Shown in pieces: positions 17,493 through 27,174 of a stretch of DNA of 64,000 bases (the stretch's first letter is position 1; every line of letters begins with the position of its first letter). The DNA lies in assembly GCF_002242805.1 (NCBI RefSeq), contig NZ_MCGQ01000049.1, positions 89,704-153,703 on the forward strand, in the 5' to 3' direction. Position numbers and translations under genes: made by a program. The notes under the pieces are model-generated. The model was not told the origin of the DNA. It did no database searches and saw only the letters and a list, made by a program, of their open reading frames with translations. Source of the DNA: Streptomyces diastatochromogenes. GTDB lineage: Bacteria; Actinomycetota; Actinomycetes; Streptomycetales; Streptomycetaceae.

Positions 17493-18677
17493 ATGGCCGC
17501 TTACCTCTGTCCTCCTGCCGTGATTCACGGCGAGCACGCCGTGGAGACCAGTCAGATCGTTGCGGAGGTGCGCAACCGGCATCCGCACGCGGCGTGGGCG
17601 CCGCGGATCGACGGCATCGCGGCCAGCACGGGCATCGAGACCCGCGGGTGGATGCTGCCGCTGGAGACCGCCGTCGCGCCCGGTAACGGCGGTGGCCTGG
17701 GGGCTGTCGGCCTCGGGTCGGCCCAAGAGGCGTTGGCACACGATGGGTTCACCCAGCAGGACGTGGACCGCGTGATCGCCGCACTTGACGCGATACCCAC
17801 GCCACAGACTGTCCAGGAGCGCACCGCGCCGGCCTGGGAGGCCGTGCAGTCCTACGGGGAGCGTGCGGCGCGCGGGGCCCTGCAGATCGCCGGGCTGGAC
17901 GCCGCGGACATCGACTGCCTGATCACCAGTCACTCCACCACCCCGGCGCTGCCGGGTCTGGACATCGCCCTGGCCAACAAGCTTTCGCTCCGCAACGACG
18001 TGATGCTGTTGCCGGCCACGCAGTGGGCCTGTATCGCGGGGACCCGCTCCCTGGCACTGGCGGCGGACCTCGTAGCCGCGGACCCCGACCGGGTGGTCCT
18101 GGTCGTGATCGCGGAGGCGTTGAGCACGACCTACCAGCCCGCGGACGACACCCTCGAGTCCCTGATCGTCCGGTTGCTGTTCGCGGACACCGCGGTCGCC
18201 GCGGTGGTCACGGGTCGCCCGAGGCGCGAGTCGGTGCTGCGGCTGGACGCAGCCTGGCACCACACCCTGCCCGGCACCCAAGACCTGCACCGCCTGGAGA
18301 CGCGGTCGGACGGCACCCACTTCGTGATGGACCGGCGCGGGCCGCGCGCCGTACAGGAGACGGTCACCGCGATGTGGGAGTGGCTGCGTGTCCGTTACCA
18401 GGACCACCCCGACTCCTGGCACCCCGACGTGCTGCTCGCGCACCCTGGCGGGACCCGGGTGCTCGAGTACATGGAGCAGACGATGCCCGACGCGTGGCCG
18501 GCGGGGCTGCTGGACTACAGCCGGGACAGCTACACCAGCGGCAACCGCGGAGGCGCCGCCGTGTTCGACATCATGCGGCGGGCGCACGACGCCGGGCAGA
18601 AGCCAGGCAGTCGCGCCGTGCTGTACGCGGCGGCACCGGGCCTCACCGCCACCGCCCTGGAAGGGGAGTGGCTGTAG
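17493..18677 (+). CDS. Type III polyketide synthase
   Basis: 394 aa. Homodimeric chalcone-synthase-like enzyme that extends a starter with malonyl-CoA and cyclises it to a pyrone, resorcinol or naphthol. The catalytic triad is visible: Cys180 in QWACIAGT, His317 in LLAHPGG and Asn351 in SGNRGGAAV. An extra stretch around residues 58-115 separates the N-terminal strand region from the GLDAADID segment. Start at ATG 17493, 9 nt after GGAAAGG; an in-frame ATG at 17439 is less likely. No tailoring genes (methyltransferase, cytochrome P450) are adjacent, so the product cannot be predicted. Flanked by transposon debris. Confidence 0.88.
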   Translation: MAAYLCPPAVIHGEHAVETSQIVAEVRNRHPHAAWAPRIDGIAASTGIETRGWMLPLETAVAPGNGGGLGAVGLGSAQEALAHDGFTQQDVDRVIAALDAIPTPQTVQERTAPAWEAVQSYGERAARGALQIAGLDAADIDCLITSHSTTPALPGLDIALANKLSLRNDVMLLPATQWACIAGTRSLALAADLVAADPDRVVLVVIAEALSTTYQPADDTLESLIVRLLFADTAVAAVVTGRPRRESVLRLDAAWHHTLPGTQDLHRLETRSDGTHFVMDRRGPRAVQETVTAMWEWLRVRYQDHPDSWHPDVLLAHPGGTRVLEYMEQTMPDAWPAGLLDYSRDSYTSGNRGGAAVFDIMRRAHDAGQKPGSRAVLYAAAPGLTATALEGEWL

Positions 18678-18843
18678 CGCGTGCCCGCGCCACGCGGACC
18701 AGTAAACGGGCCGTCCGCATCACCGGTCATGCCACCGGTACCGCTGAGGGCACCGTCCGTACCGTCGGTGGCGTCGGGTGACGGGTACGCCGCCCGTAGC
18801 CTCGTCGCCCGCACGCCGGCCGCGCCCTCGCCCCTGAGCCGCG

Positions 18844-21006
18844 TCACCTCGCGACTTCCGCCCAGACCACCTTGCCGGTGTCCGTCCACCGCACCCCCCA
18901 CCGGGTGGTGAGCCTGTGCACGATGTGCAGGCCACGACCGCCGTCGTCGAGGAGGCCGCCCCGGCTCAGACGTGGCCTGCCGTTGCCGGTGTCGCCCACC
19001 TCGCACAGCAGGCCGTGACCGGCCCTGATCAGCCGTACCGTGATGGGACCGGTGGCGAAGCGCACCGCGTTGGTGACCAGCTCGCTGATCAGCAGCAGGG
19101 CGTTGTCCCGGGTGTCGTCCCTGGTACGCCATTGCCGCAGCAGCGCGGAGACCTGCGCGCGGGCACGGGCGGGGGCGTCGTCGCGGGCGGGCAGCCGCCA
19201 GGTCGCGGTGTCTCCCTTGCGGTAGCCGATCATGCGCGCGATCAGCAGGGTCACGTCGTCGCGCTGGTGCACGGGTGCCAGCGCGGAGACGACGTGCCGT
19301 GCGGCCTGCTGCAGGGCGTCCCAGGGGTGCACCGTGGACACGGCGTCCGCCAGCCTGCTGATGCCCTCGTCGATCGACACGGCCGGATCCTCCACCAGGC
19401 CGTCGGTGTAGAGGGCGAGCAGGGAGCCCGGGGGTGCGGCGAACGTGTGCACGTGGAACGGCTCCCGCAGCGCGAACTCGGTGCCCAGGCCGGGATGGGG
19501 GTGGACCGCGAGCGGGCCCGCGTGCCCGTCCGGGGACACCAGGACCGGGGGGAGGTGTCCGGCGCTGGACAGCGCCACGTGGTGGCTGACCGGGTCGTAG
19601 AGGGCGATGCAGCAGGTCGACCCGAGGGCGCTGTAGCCGGCTGCCAGCCCGGACTCCGCGTCGTCCAGCAGCGCCACGGTCTCGTCCAGGTGCTCCAGCA
19701 CTTCGTCGGGCGCCAGCCCCGCGGACAGCAGCGCGCGGGCCTCCATGCTCAGCTGGCCCATGGTTGCCGCAGCTCCCAGGCCGTGCCCGACGACGTCACC
19801 GACCACCAGTGCGGTACGGCCGTCCGGCAGCGGAAAGCTGTTGACCCAGTCGCCGCCGACGCCCGCGCTGTCGGGGGTGGCGGGCTGGTAGACGCTGGCG
19901 ATCTCGATGGTGTCGCCGCCGGTCCGGGGCAGCAGCCGGCGTTGCAACGCCAGCACCTGCTTGTGCTCGCGCTGGTGCTGACGGGCCAGGTCGACGTGAT
20001 GGACGGTCCTGGCCACCAGTTCCTGCAGGTCGAACAGCTCGCTGTCGCGGAAGGGGGAGTCCGCCCGCCGCCAGACCTCCGCCACGCCCAGTACGACAGG
20101 CGGCGCGCCGTCCAGGACCAGCGGTATGCATGCCACACCCGCCGACCGGCCACCGGGCACCAGGGCGCGCAGCACTCGCGGACTGCCGAGTACCCGCTCG
20201 ACCGCCTCCCGGTCGGGTATGACGATGGCCTGCGGGGCATCATCCCGCCGTACCGCTTGTGCCAGCAGGCGACTCGCGTCGCTGGGAAGATCGTCGCCCG
20301 GAGTCACGTAGCCCTCGGGCCACGCCCGGTCCGGCACCAGAGCCGCCCGCCGTAGCCGGATGCGCCCCTGCGCCTGCTCGGTGACTCCCTCGCCTGTCCA
20401 CACGGCGAAGTCGAGGTCGACGGCGGCCACGTCTCCCCAGGCCAGCAGGGACTCCGCCAGCGACTGCGCGGTCTCGCCGATGTCCAGCGAGGTGCCGATC
20501 GCGGTCTCGGCGGCGTACAGATGCAGCCTCCTGGCCATGGCGATCACGGAGACGGTCAGGCCCTCCTGAGGCACCGCGGCGGGCAGGATGCTCAGCGAGA
20601 CCACCAGCTCCGACCCGTCGCCGCGATGCAGGCGCTGTATCCGGGCCACGTGCGCTTCACCGGTTTCCAGGACCTGCCGCAACCGCCGTGAGACCGTCGG
20701 TACGTCCCCGGGAGGCAGGAGATCGACGAAAGGGCTTCCGACTACGGCGTCCAGACCCGCGAATACGGGGGCATCCAGATTGCAGCGGCTGATTCTCAGA
20801 TCCCTGTCCAGGTTGACCACGCCGAGAATCTGATCCTGACGGCTGGCTGCCGCGTTGTCGGATACGCGTCGGCTGGTGGTGCGGTCCCCCTGCGCGTCGG
20901 CAGGACCGGCGGCCGCTGCCGCTCCGCCGCTCGGGATATAGCGCCCCAGGGCGCTGCTGACCAGGTCGAACGGCGAAGAAGACGAAGGGGACGGTGTGGA
21001 GTGCAT
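18844..21006 (-). CDS. PAS-GAF-SpoIIE phosphatase with C-terminal anti-sigma-type ATPase domain
   Basis: 720 aa cytosolic signalling protein. Order: PAS domain (about 50-150; LDRDLRISRCN and DGSELVVSLSILPA), GAF domain (about 165-330), PP2C/SpoIIE phosphatase (about 350-565; GGDWVNSFPLPDGRTALVVG holds the metal-binding Asp, then GHGLGAAATM) and HATPase (about 590-720; LLLISELVTNAVRFA, then DDGGRGLHIVHRL). Such fusions dephosphorylate anti-anti-sigma factors and also carry an RsbW-like kinase. The gene stands alone, convergent with the type III PKS gene. Confidence 0.9.
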   Translation of the reverse strand: MHSTPSPSSSSPFDLVSSALGRYIPSGGAAAAAGPADAQGDRTTSRRVSDNAAASRQDQILGVVNLDRDLRISRCNLDAPVFAGLDAVVGSPFVDLLPPGDVPTVSRRLRQVLETGEAHVARIQRLHRGDGSELVVSLSILPAAVPQEGLTVSVIAMARRLHLYAAETAIGTSLDIGETAQSLAESLLAWGDVAAVDLDFAVWTGEGVTEQAQGRIRLRRAALVPDRAWPEGYVTPGDDLPSDASRLLAQAVRRDDAPQAIVIPDREAVERVLGSPRVLRALVPGGRSAGVACIPLVLDGAPPVVLGVAEVWRRADSPFRDSELFDLQELVARTVHHVDLARQHQREHKQVLALQRRLLPRTGGDTIEIASVYQPATPDSAGVGGDWVNSFPLPDGRTALVVGDVVGHGLGAAATMGQLSMEARALLSAGLAPDEVLEHLDETVALLDDAESGLAAGYSALGSTCCIALYDPVSHHVALSSAGHLPPVLVSPDGHAGPLAVHPHPGLGTEFALREPFHVHTFAAPPGSLLALYTDGLVEDPAVSIDEGISRLADAVSTVHPWDALQQAARHVVSALAPVHQRDDVTLLIARMIGYRKGDTATWRLPARDDAPARARAQVSALLRQWRTRDDTRDNALLLISELVTNAVRFATGPITVRLIRAGHGLLCEVGDTGNGRPRLSRGGLLDDGGRGLHIVHRLTTRWGVRWTDTGKVVWAEVAR

Positions 21007-21460
21007 GCGGCTCTCTCAGCAATCCCCGGCGCAGCGCCGGGGCCGTACTCGGACCCGTCCGACGGGGCCCCGAGATCCCCGACGGCACACCTCATTGAAT
21101 AACACCGGGAGTCGCTTCGCCCACATCAGCGGATCACGTGGTGAACGCGGACAGTAAGGCATGCCGCGGTCGGCGAGGCCTTGCACACTTTGGCGGGCGA
21201 TCGGTGTCATGACGTGCTGATCTACACCGACGCAGCCCCCGCGCCGCAGCACGAAAGCCCAGCCAAGGCGGAACGGTGCGGACGATCACGGCCTCCCCCA
21301 CCCTCGGCTGAGCCGGCCACGTCGCTCCGGGTGGACCGTAAGGCACGCCAGCGGGCCTGGGCGGGTGCGACGAGCTTGAACACCATCCACTTGGCGACCA
21401 TGTCCCCCGGGGAACGAGGGATCCGGGGCCTATACCCCCCTGCGTGTTATCGAGGGGGAG

Positions 21461-21700
21461 TTGCCAACGGGCGGCAGCCGGCTCCGGTTCGCTGGGCTCG
21501 GTCCGCTCCGGGCCTGGCGCCGCGACGTACAACTGGAGGGTCCGGTTCGCCGGCAGGCTCTGCTGACGGCGCTGCTGCTGCGGACCGGCACGACCGTCAG
21601 CCGACAGCAGCGCAGACGTCTGGGTACTGAGGGAGCAAGCCCCTCCGGCTCCGTGATCGTCACCGGCCGGCGCGGCTACCGGTTCGCCCCGCAGAACGTC
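21461..21700 (+). pseudogene. SARP/AfsR-family regulator, N-terminal relic
   Basis: A TTG start preceded by GAGGGGGAG gives LRFAGLGPLRAWRRDVQLEG, then RRQALLTALLLRTGTTVSRQ. This is the N-terminal OmpR-like DNA-binding domain of SARP/BTAD activators. After about 47 residues it jumps to LGTEG and VIVTGRRGYRFAP, which close the same domain, so part of the helix-turn-helix is missing. The rest of the protein is absent, although the frame drifts on to 21898. No gene is apparent in 21007-21460. Confidence 0.55.
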
Positions 21701-21997
21701 TCGACCCGACATGGTGATGGCGGACCGCGCCTGCTCGGGCTGCCTTGCTCATGCCGACCCGTTCAGCGGGTTTTGCGGCGGACTTGCGTAGTGGACTGCG
21801 TGATTGCGCGGATGCGGGGCCGTGCCCTGTGCTGCGTACTGTGCACCAGTGAGATTCACGCCCTTCAACGTGCTGCACGGCCCGAGGTTTGGCGTTGAAG
21901 GGCGATATCTCTATCGGTTTTCGACCGATTTGCACGTGCCAACAGGCCCGGCCGGAAGATACTTCGGCGGGCCACTCTCCACATCAGGGGGATTCTC

Positions 21998-22849
21998 ATG
22001 CGTACGCACACCACGGCCGCCGTTGTTTCCGGTGCCATCGTTGTGTCCGCGCTCGCTCTTCCGGCAGTCGCTCAGGCGGCGGAGCGTCCGGGTGTGTCCG
22101 CTGGGTTCGGCGACTTCACCGCGAAGCCCGCTCACCCGAACACCTCGCTGGGCAACATCACCTTCTCGAAGGCCGTCATCAACGGCGGCAAGGACATCGT
22201 CCTGGGCGTCGCCACCAAGAAGACCGTCATCGTCACGTACACCGCCACCAGTTCGAGCGGCGTCGCGCTCACGGAAGCCTTTCTCTGGCAGGGCACCGAC
22301 AGCTCCAGCACGGACACCATCACCGGTTCTCTGGGTACCGGCGACGACCCCGTCTGCGCCGAGTCGACGACCCGGACCGGCGTCTACAGCTGCGAGGCCG
22401 TCTTCCACATCAACGCGGCTTCCGATCTGAAGAACAACGGTGTCGCTGGGACCTGGAAGCTGTTCCTCGGCGGCTACGACCTCTACGCGAACGCCAGCTA
22501 CAACGACGACGTCGCCACCACCAGGATCAAGGAGGCCTCCCAGCTGACCCTCGATGCCACCCCGGAACCGGTGAGGAAGGGTAAGACCATCACCGTCACC
22601 GGCAAGCTGAAGCGCGCCAACTGGAACGACGGCACGTACGTGGGTGCCACAGGACAGAAGGTGCTGCTGCAGTACCGGAAGAAGGGCAGCCACACCTACA
22701 CCACCCTGAAGACGGTCACCAGCGGCGCCGGCGGCGCGCTCAAGACCACCACCAAGGCCACGGCCGACGGCTACTACCGTTTCTCCTTCGCGACCAGCAA
22801 GACCACCGCCGCCTCCACGTCGGCCGACGACTACGTCGACGTCAAGTAG
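21998..22849 (+). CDS. Secreted protein of unknown function (DUF5707-like)
   Basis: 283 aa. Signal peptide of about 29 residues (VSGAIVVSALALPAVAQAA). The mature part is Thr/Ser/Lys-rich and beta-strand-like, ending in an immunoglobulin-like module: TPEPVRKGKTITVTGKLKRA, then KVLLQYRKKGSHTYTTLKTV and YYRFSFATSKTTAASTSADD. This module is common in Streptomyces exported proteins annotated with DUF5707. One Cys pair (VCAES, YSCEAVF) could form a disulfide. Start at ATG 21998 after GGGGGATT. Role unknown; probably structural or binding at the cell surface. Confidence 0.8.
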   Translation: MRTHTTAAVVSGAIVVSALALPAVAQAAERPGVSAGFGDFTAKPAHPNTSLGNITFSKAVINGGKDIVLGVATKKTVIVTYTATSSSGVALTEAFLWQGTDSSSTDTITGSLGTGDDPVCAESTTRTGVYSCEAVFHINAASDLKNNGVAGTWKLFLGGYDLYANASYNDDVATTRIKEASQLTLDATPEPVRKGKTITVTGKLKRANWNDGTYVGATGQKVLLQYRKKGSHTYTTLKTVTSGAGGALKTTTKATADGYYRFSFATSKTTAASTSADDYVDVK

Positions 22850-22851
22850 CG

Positions 22852-22870
22852 CCCGGCTCAAGGGGCCGGG
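22852..22870. terminator. Hairpin between convergent genes
   Basis: CCCGGCTC / GGGCCGGG-type stem of 8 bp (one G-T pair) with a 3-nt loop, starting 3 nt after the secreted-protein stop codon. The facing LuxR-type gene ends at 23025. Confidence 0.5.
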
Positions 22871-23024
22871 GTGGTGAAGGTGCTCGTGCGGGCCGCGGGC
22901 CGGGGAGCGGCGTGGGCAGCAGGACCCGGGGATCCTGGCGCCGGTGTGGCACGGCCGACGCGGCACGGTCGAAGGCACCGGCACACACGGCGGGTTGTCG
23001 GGCACGCCGGACGGCTCGGGTGAG

Positions 23025-25886
23025 TCAGCAGCCGAGCGGCTCGTCCGGTCTACCGCCGTTCAGCATGGTGCGGGTGAGGCTCGCACGGTTGGGCACGTCG
23101 AGTTTTCGATAGATCCGGGCCAGGTGGCTCTCCACCGTCCGCACGCTGAGAAAGAGAGTGGCGGCGATCTCCTGGTTGGTCAGCCCGGTGCTGACAAGAC
23201 CGGCGATCTCCCGTTCCCGTCCGGTGAGAACGCCAAGCGCGTCGTCGGCGCCGGCTGAACCGGGGAGCGTGGAAACTCTGCTTCGCCGGTCGCCGACTTC
23301 AGCGGCCAGACGCGCCGAGTCGCACTGCTGGGCCAGGTCCCCGGCCCGGCCCAGCAGGCTGTCCATCTCATCGGTTCGCCCTGCGGCCCGGGACACGTCC
23401 GCTGCCGCGAGCAGTGTCCGGCAGGTCTCGATGCGTTGACCGCCGGCTGAGAAGTCCGCGATGGCGTCGTGTGCGCACTTGACCGCCCGATCGGTGTCTC
23501 CGTTCAACGAGTGGGCCCGCATGCGTGCGCGCAGGGGGAAGCCACGTCGGCCTGTGGAGGGAAGCTGTCCGTAGGAGACCTCTGCCAGTCGCGCCCAGTG
23601 TTCGGCCGACACGTGGTCGCCCTCGGCAAGCGCCGCCTGTGCGAGGGTGTCGCACCAACGCGGCTTGCGCCAGGTGGTGAGCCTGGGCAGTTCGGGCCCT
23701 CCCGCGGCATCGGTGAGGAGCCACCGGGCGCGTGCCGCGTCGCCGGTGAGCAGCACGAACTCCGCGTGGAAGCAGCGGACACTGACGGCCCAGGCGAAAG
23801 GGGAGGTGCTGGCGAGGGCTTCGGCGTGCTCGGCCAGTGCGAGCACCTCCTGAAGATCGCTGGGGCTGTTCAGCCAGAACAGGATCTCGGCCCGCACCAT
23901 CGCGATGATCGCCTGAGCCGCGGGTCCGCCGAGGCCTTCCACGTGGCGAGCGGTCTCGTCGAGTGTCACCAGCGCACGACGCAGGTTTCCGGAACGGAGT
24001 TGGGTGTTCGCGAGCGTGGAGAGTATCTCCCGTTGCATGTACGTCTGTCCGGTGCGCCGGGACAGTGCCGCACCGCGTGCGAGATGGCGTTCTGCGTCGG
24101 CCAGCCGCCCGAGCATGCCCTCGGTCATGCCGAGTTGGTGTGTGGCCTCCAGGTTGGCCAGGAGGGTGGCGTCGGAGGCGGCGTCGATGATTTCGGCCGC
24201 CCTGGTCGCCGTCGTCTGTGCCGCGGTCTGGTCGGCTGTGAACAGGTGGGCGACGGCGGCCTGCGCCAGGGCCTTGGCTTCACCGGCGCGGTCATGGTGC
24301 CTGCGCGCAATCTCCGCGGCCGTTTCGGCATGCTTCCGGGATGCCTGGTAGTCCTGCCGGTCGTAGGCGTAGTCGGCCAGTTCGGTGTGGAGGGCAGCGG
24401 CGGTCGCGGTGTCGTTGTCGGCCAGCGCTTCGAGTCCGGAGCGGGCGATGGCGCCGGCTTCGGAGTAGTGGCCGAGCCGTCGTTCGATGCGGCTGGAATC
24501 GGCAATCGCGCTCGCGTCGCGGGGCGGTTGGCCGGGAATGGACGAACGCAGTGCATCCAGCAGCGCTCGGCTTTCGGACGGGTCTCCGGTCAGCAGCCGC
24601 GTGCGGGCGAACAGGACCTGCGCCTCGTGCCAGTGGGGTTCGCCCTCGTTGATCAGCGACAAGGCGGTCCGCAGGTGGCGGGCTGCCACCTGGGGGGAGG
24701 TGTGGAGCGAGTCGCGTGCCGCGGCTATCAAGGTCGTGACGTGCTCCGGTTGGCTCGGGTCGGCGGCGCGTGCGATGTGATGCGCGCGCTGTGTGATGGG
24801 AGCCGCCCGCTCGGCCAGTGCCCTCTCGGCACGTTGGTGCAGGACGAAGCGCACGGTGGGTTCGAGCCGGTGGTAGACGACATCCCCCACCGCCCGATGA
24901 CGCAGCGACAGCTGCGGGGCGGGCTCGACAGGCCGGACCAGGTCCAGGCGGGTGAGTGAATCGAGCGCGCGCATGGTCTCCGGCATCGCCAGGCCCGCCA
25001 CCGAGGCGAGAAGCTCAGGGTGGAAGCGCTCGCCGATGACCGCTGCGGCCTGGACCGTGGTGAGAGTGGTGCGGTCGAGACCGGCCAGTTCACCGAGGAT
25101 CGCCATACCCGCGTCGGTGCTCGCCTCACCGTTGGTGGCGAGCACCTTGAGGTACTGGGGGTTGCCCATGGCCTCATGCCAGACCTCGTCGACGTTTTTC
25201 ACGTCGGGATGGTCACGGAGCAATTCCTCGGCCTCTTCCTGGGACAGCGGGCCGAGGTGCCACACCTCCAGCAGGCCCGCTGATGCCGCGCGGGACAGTA
25301 CGGAAGCGAGCGCGGGCGAGAGCTGGCGCTGCCGATAGGCCATCAGGCACAACACGGGACCGACAGCGGCCGCCTCAATCAGCCGCTCCGCGTCCGCGAT
25401 CCGGTCGCTGGGGAGATGGTGCAGGTCGTCCACAGCTGCCAACAGAGCGGGGGAGGGTGCCTGCTGCGCTGCAGGGCGGTTCGAGTCGACCCTGGTCAGC
25501 AGGTCCAGGGTGTCCGGAAGCAAGGGCGCGTCCGAGCCCTGAACGTGTTTCGCGAGCACCTGGATGCCGGTCGCCCGGGCATGTGCGGCCACCGTCCACA
25601 TCAGCGCGCTCTTGCCGATGCCCGGTTCCCCGGCGAGTGCGATCGCCCGTCCTCGACCCGACCGCACATCGGCAAGTGCCGCCACCAGCGTCTCGACTTG
25701 AGCCGCCCGGCCGAACAGGCGACGAGCAAGGGCAGGTACCCCATGGGATGCGAGTGCGGCGCCGTCAGGCTCAGAGGATTGCGGACCCTCCGCGTCGACG
25801 GTGTCGGAGATCCCGACATTCAACCGGTCAGCCGGCAGCGTCGAACCCGCGGCGGACAAATCGCCGACCTGAACATCGTGAGCCAT
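23025..25886 (-). CDS. LAL-type LuxR regulator (ATPase, TPR-like middle, LuxR HTH)
   Basis: 953 aa. Large ATP-binding LuxR-family transcription factor. The P-loop GEPGIGKSALM is near residue 90, a long alpha-helical TPR-like region fills the middle, and the C-terminal GerE HTH reads LTGREREIAGLVSTGLTNQE, then LFLSVRTVESHLARIYRKLD. An upstream AAA module follows the RLFGRAAQVETLVAALADVR entry. The start at ATG 25886 is chosen because conserved domains begin soon after; it lacks a clear ribosome binding site, and an ATG at 25939 is possible. Target genes unknown; the serpin/membrane-protein group lies upstream on the same strand. Confidence 0.85.
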   Translation of the reverse strand: MAHDVQVGDLSAAGSTLPADRLNVGISDTVDAEGPQSSEPDGAALASHGVPALARRLFGRAAQVETLVAALADVRSGRGRAIALAGEPGIGKSALMWTVAAHARATGIQVLAKHVQGSDAPLLPDTLDLLTRVDSNRPAAQQAPSPALLAAVDDLHHLPSDRIADAERLIEAAAVGPVLCLMAYRQRQLSPALASVLSRAASAGLLEVWHLGPLSQEEAEELLRDHPDVKNVDEVWHEAMGNPQYLKVLATNGEASTDAGMAILGELAGLDRTTLTTVQAAAVIGERFHPELLASVAGLAMPETMRALDSLTRLDLVRPVEPAPQLSLRHRAVGDVVYHRLEPTVRFVLHQRAERALAERAAPITQRAHHIARAADPSQPEHVTTLIAAARDSLHTSPQVAARHLRTALSLINEGEPHWHEAQVLFARTRLLTGDPSESRALLDALRSSIPGQPPRDASAIADSSRIERRLGHYSEAGAIARSGLEALADNDTATAAALHTELADYAYDRQDYQASRKHAETAAEIARRHHDRAGEAKALAQAAVAHLFTADQTAAQTTATRAAEIIDAASDATLLANLEATHQLGMTEGMLGRLADAERHLARGAALSRRTGQTYMQREILSTLANTQLRSGNLRRALVTLDETARHVEGLGGPAAQAIIAMVRAEILFWLNSPSDLQEVLALAEHAEALASTSPFAWAVSVRCFHAEFVLLTGDAARARWLLTDAAGGPELPRLTTWRKPRWCDTLAQAALAEGDHVSAEHWARLAEVSYGQLPSTGRRGFPLRARMRAHSLNGDTDRAVKCAHDAIADFSAGGQRIETCRTLLAAADVSRAAGRTDEMDSLLGRAGDLAQQCDSARLAAEVGDRRSRVSTLPGSAGADDALGVLTGREREIAGLVSTGLTNQEIAATLFLSVRTVESHLARIYRKLDVPNRASLTRTMLNGGRPDEPLGC

Positions 25887-26058
25887 GCAGCGCACGATAA
25901 CCGTCTGCTCCGACAAGCAGCTCTTCACTCCTGACATTTCAGAAAGACCGCACCGCGGAAGGCCAACTCCGCGGGGACCGCTTGGATCCGGCGATGAGCA
26001 GGCAGCCAGAGAGCCGCCACGACCGCGCCGACGCCTGCCGGCCGGCGGCCGTAAGACG

Positions 26059-26409
26059 CTAGCGGGACCTGCGCGGGAACCACTGGAACCACAACAGCAG
26101 CAGTACCGAGGGCAGGACGGTCGCTTTGAAGACCACGTCGAACACGACCGGGTCGAATCCTGAGCAGGCGTACAGAACGCCCACCCACGCAAGTCCCGCG
26201 GCGATCCTCAGCGTCCAGGTCAGGGACTTCTCACGTGTCTGCGGGGTGACCGCGCCCTTGCCCAGCAGCAGGTTCACCAGTGCCGCGGCCAACTCCTGAG
26301 GCGGCGGAGGGACCGGCAAGGGGGCCAGAGCCTCACGTCTGCGCACGGCGTACACAACGGTCCCGTACAGCACGGGACGGAGCGTGAGCACGATCAGCGA
26401 ACTCACCAT
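26059..26409 (-). CDS. Small membrane protein of unknown function
   Basis: 116 aa with three hydrophobic stretches (LIVLTLRPVLYGTVVYAV; IAAGLAWVGVLYACSGF; VFKATVLPSVLLLLWFQWF) and a basic C-terminus FPRRSR. The ATG overlaps the end of the preceding gene by 7 bp, so the two are translationally coupled. No family recognised. Confidence 0.65.
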   Translation of the reverse strand: MVSSLIVLTLRPVLYGTVVYAVRRREALAPLPVPPPPQELAAALVNLLLGKGAVTPQTREKSLTWTLRIAAGLAWVGVLYACSGFDPVVFDVVFKATVLPSVLLLLWFQWFPRRSR

Positions 26410-27086
26410 GAGTACTCCCGGGCAACGCCACTGGGCATCGCCGCGGCTCCTGACTCGGGACCGCAGGTCTGGGCCGAGTGCAACTGCGGGGCCAGGGTCA
26501 GGACCACGACGACGGCGACGGTGACGAGCCAGGCCGTGTAGAGAGCCGTCGGCCGTATCCGGCCGTGAGAGATCGCCCACGCGATCCACGCGGAGGCCGA
26601 GCCCGCGGCAAGCGCGGCCAGCAGACTCGCGGGCAGCGCATGGCCCGCGAGCGGATGCTCGGGCAGTAGGGCCGTGCAGTAGTCGTTGTCGTTCGTCACG
26701 GCGGTTCCCGCTACCAGCAAGGGGACCGCCATCGTCGCTGTCGTCCAGGCCAGGGCGGACAGCAGCCAGTACAGCGCGCCGAACCGGCCCCGCACCGCGC
26801 GGGACAACACCCTGCACATCGACAGCACCGGTATCGCCATCGTGCACGCGCCCCGAGACAGAGCGTCGACGCGGTACCGGCCGGCGACCTGTGGGTCATC
26901 GGCCCAGTAGAAGATGATGTACGTCCCGCACACCGCGGTAACGATCACGAGCACGGCGAGCGCGTGAGCCGTGACCCGGGCCCTGGGCGCGTGCGGAAAG
27001 GAGGCGGGCCACACGACGCCCCGCATGTCGGTGTCCGCCCGTGCGCGGACCGCCTGCCTCCAGTACTCGCCGCTCAGCAGCTTCAC
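26403..27086 (-). CDS. Integral membrane protein of unknown function
   Basis: 227 aa with about six hydrophobic helices (for example VTAHALAVLVIVTAVCGTYI, LYWLLSALAWTTATMAVPLL and AWLVTVAVVVVLTLAPQLHS). GTG start at 27086 preceded by a purine-rich GGGGAGGCAGG. It lies 88 bp after the serpin stop and overlaps the next small membrane gene, so serpin, this gene and the small protein may form one transcript. No family recognised. Confidence 0.65.
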   Translation of the reverse strand: MKLLSGEYWRQAVRARADTDMRGVVWPASFPHAPRARVTAHALAVLVIVTAVCGTYIIFYWADDPQVAGRYRVDALSRGACTMAIPVLSMCRVLSRAVRGRFGALYWLLSALAWTTATMAVPLLVAGTAVTNDNDYCTALLPEHPLAGHALPASLLAALAAGSASAWIAWAISHGRIRPTALYTAWLVTVAVVVVLTLAPQLHSAQTCGPESGAAAMPSGVAREYSW

Positions 27087-27174
27087 CAACCCCTGCCTCC
27101 CCCCTTGTGTGCCGGAGCCGGACGGGCATGAACGCCGTGCCGACCGGACTCCCTTCACGACTCGTCGCTCCATG

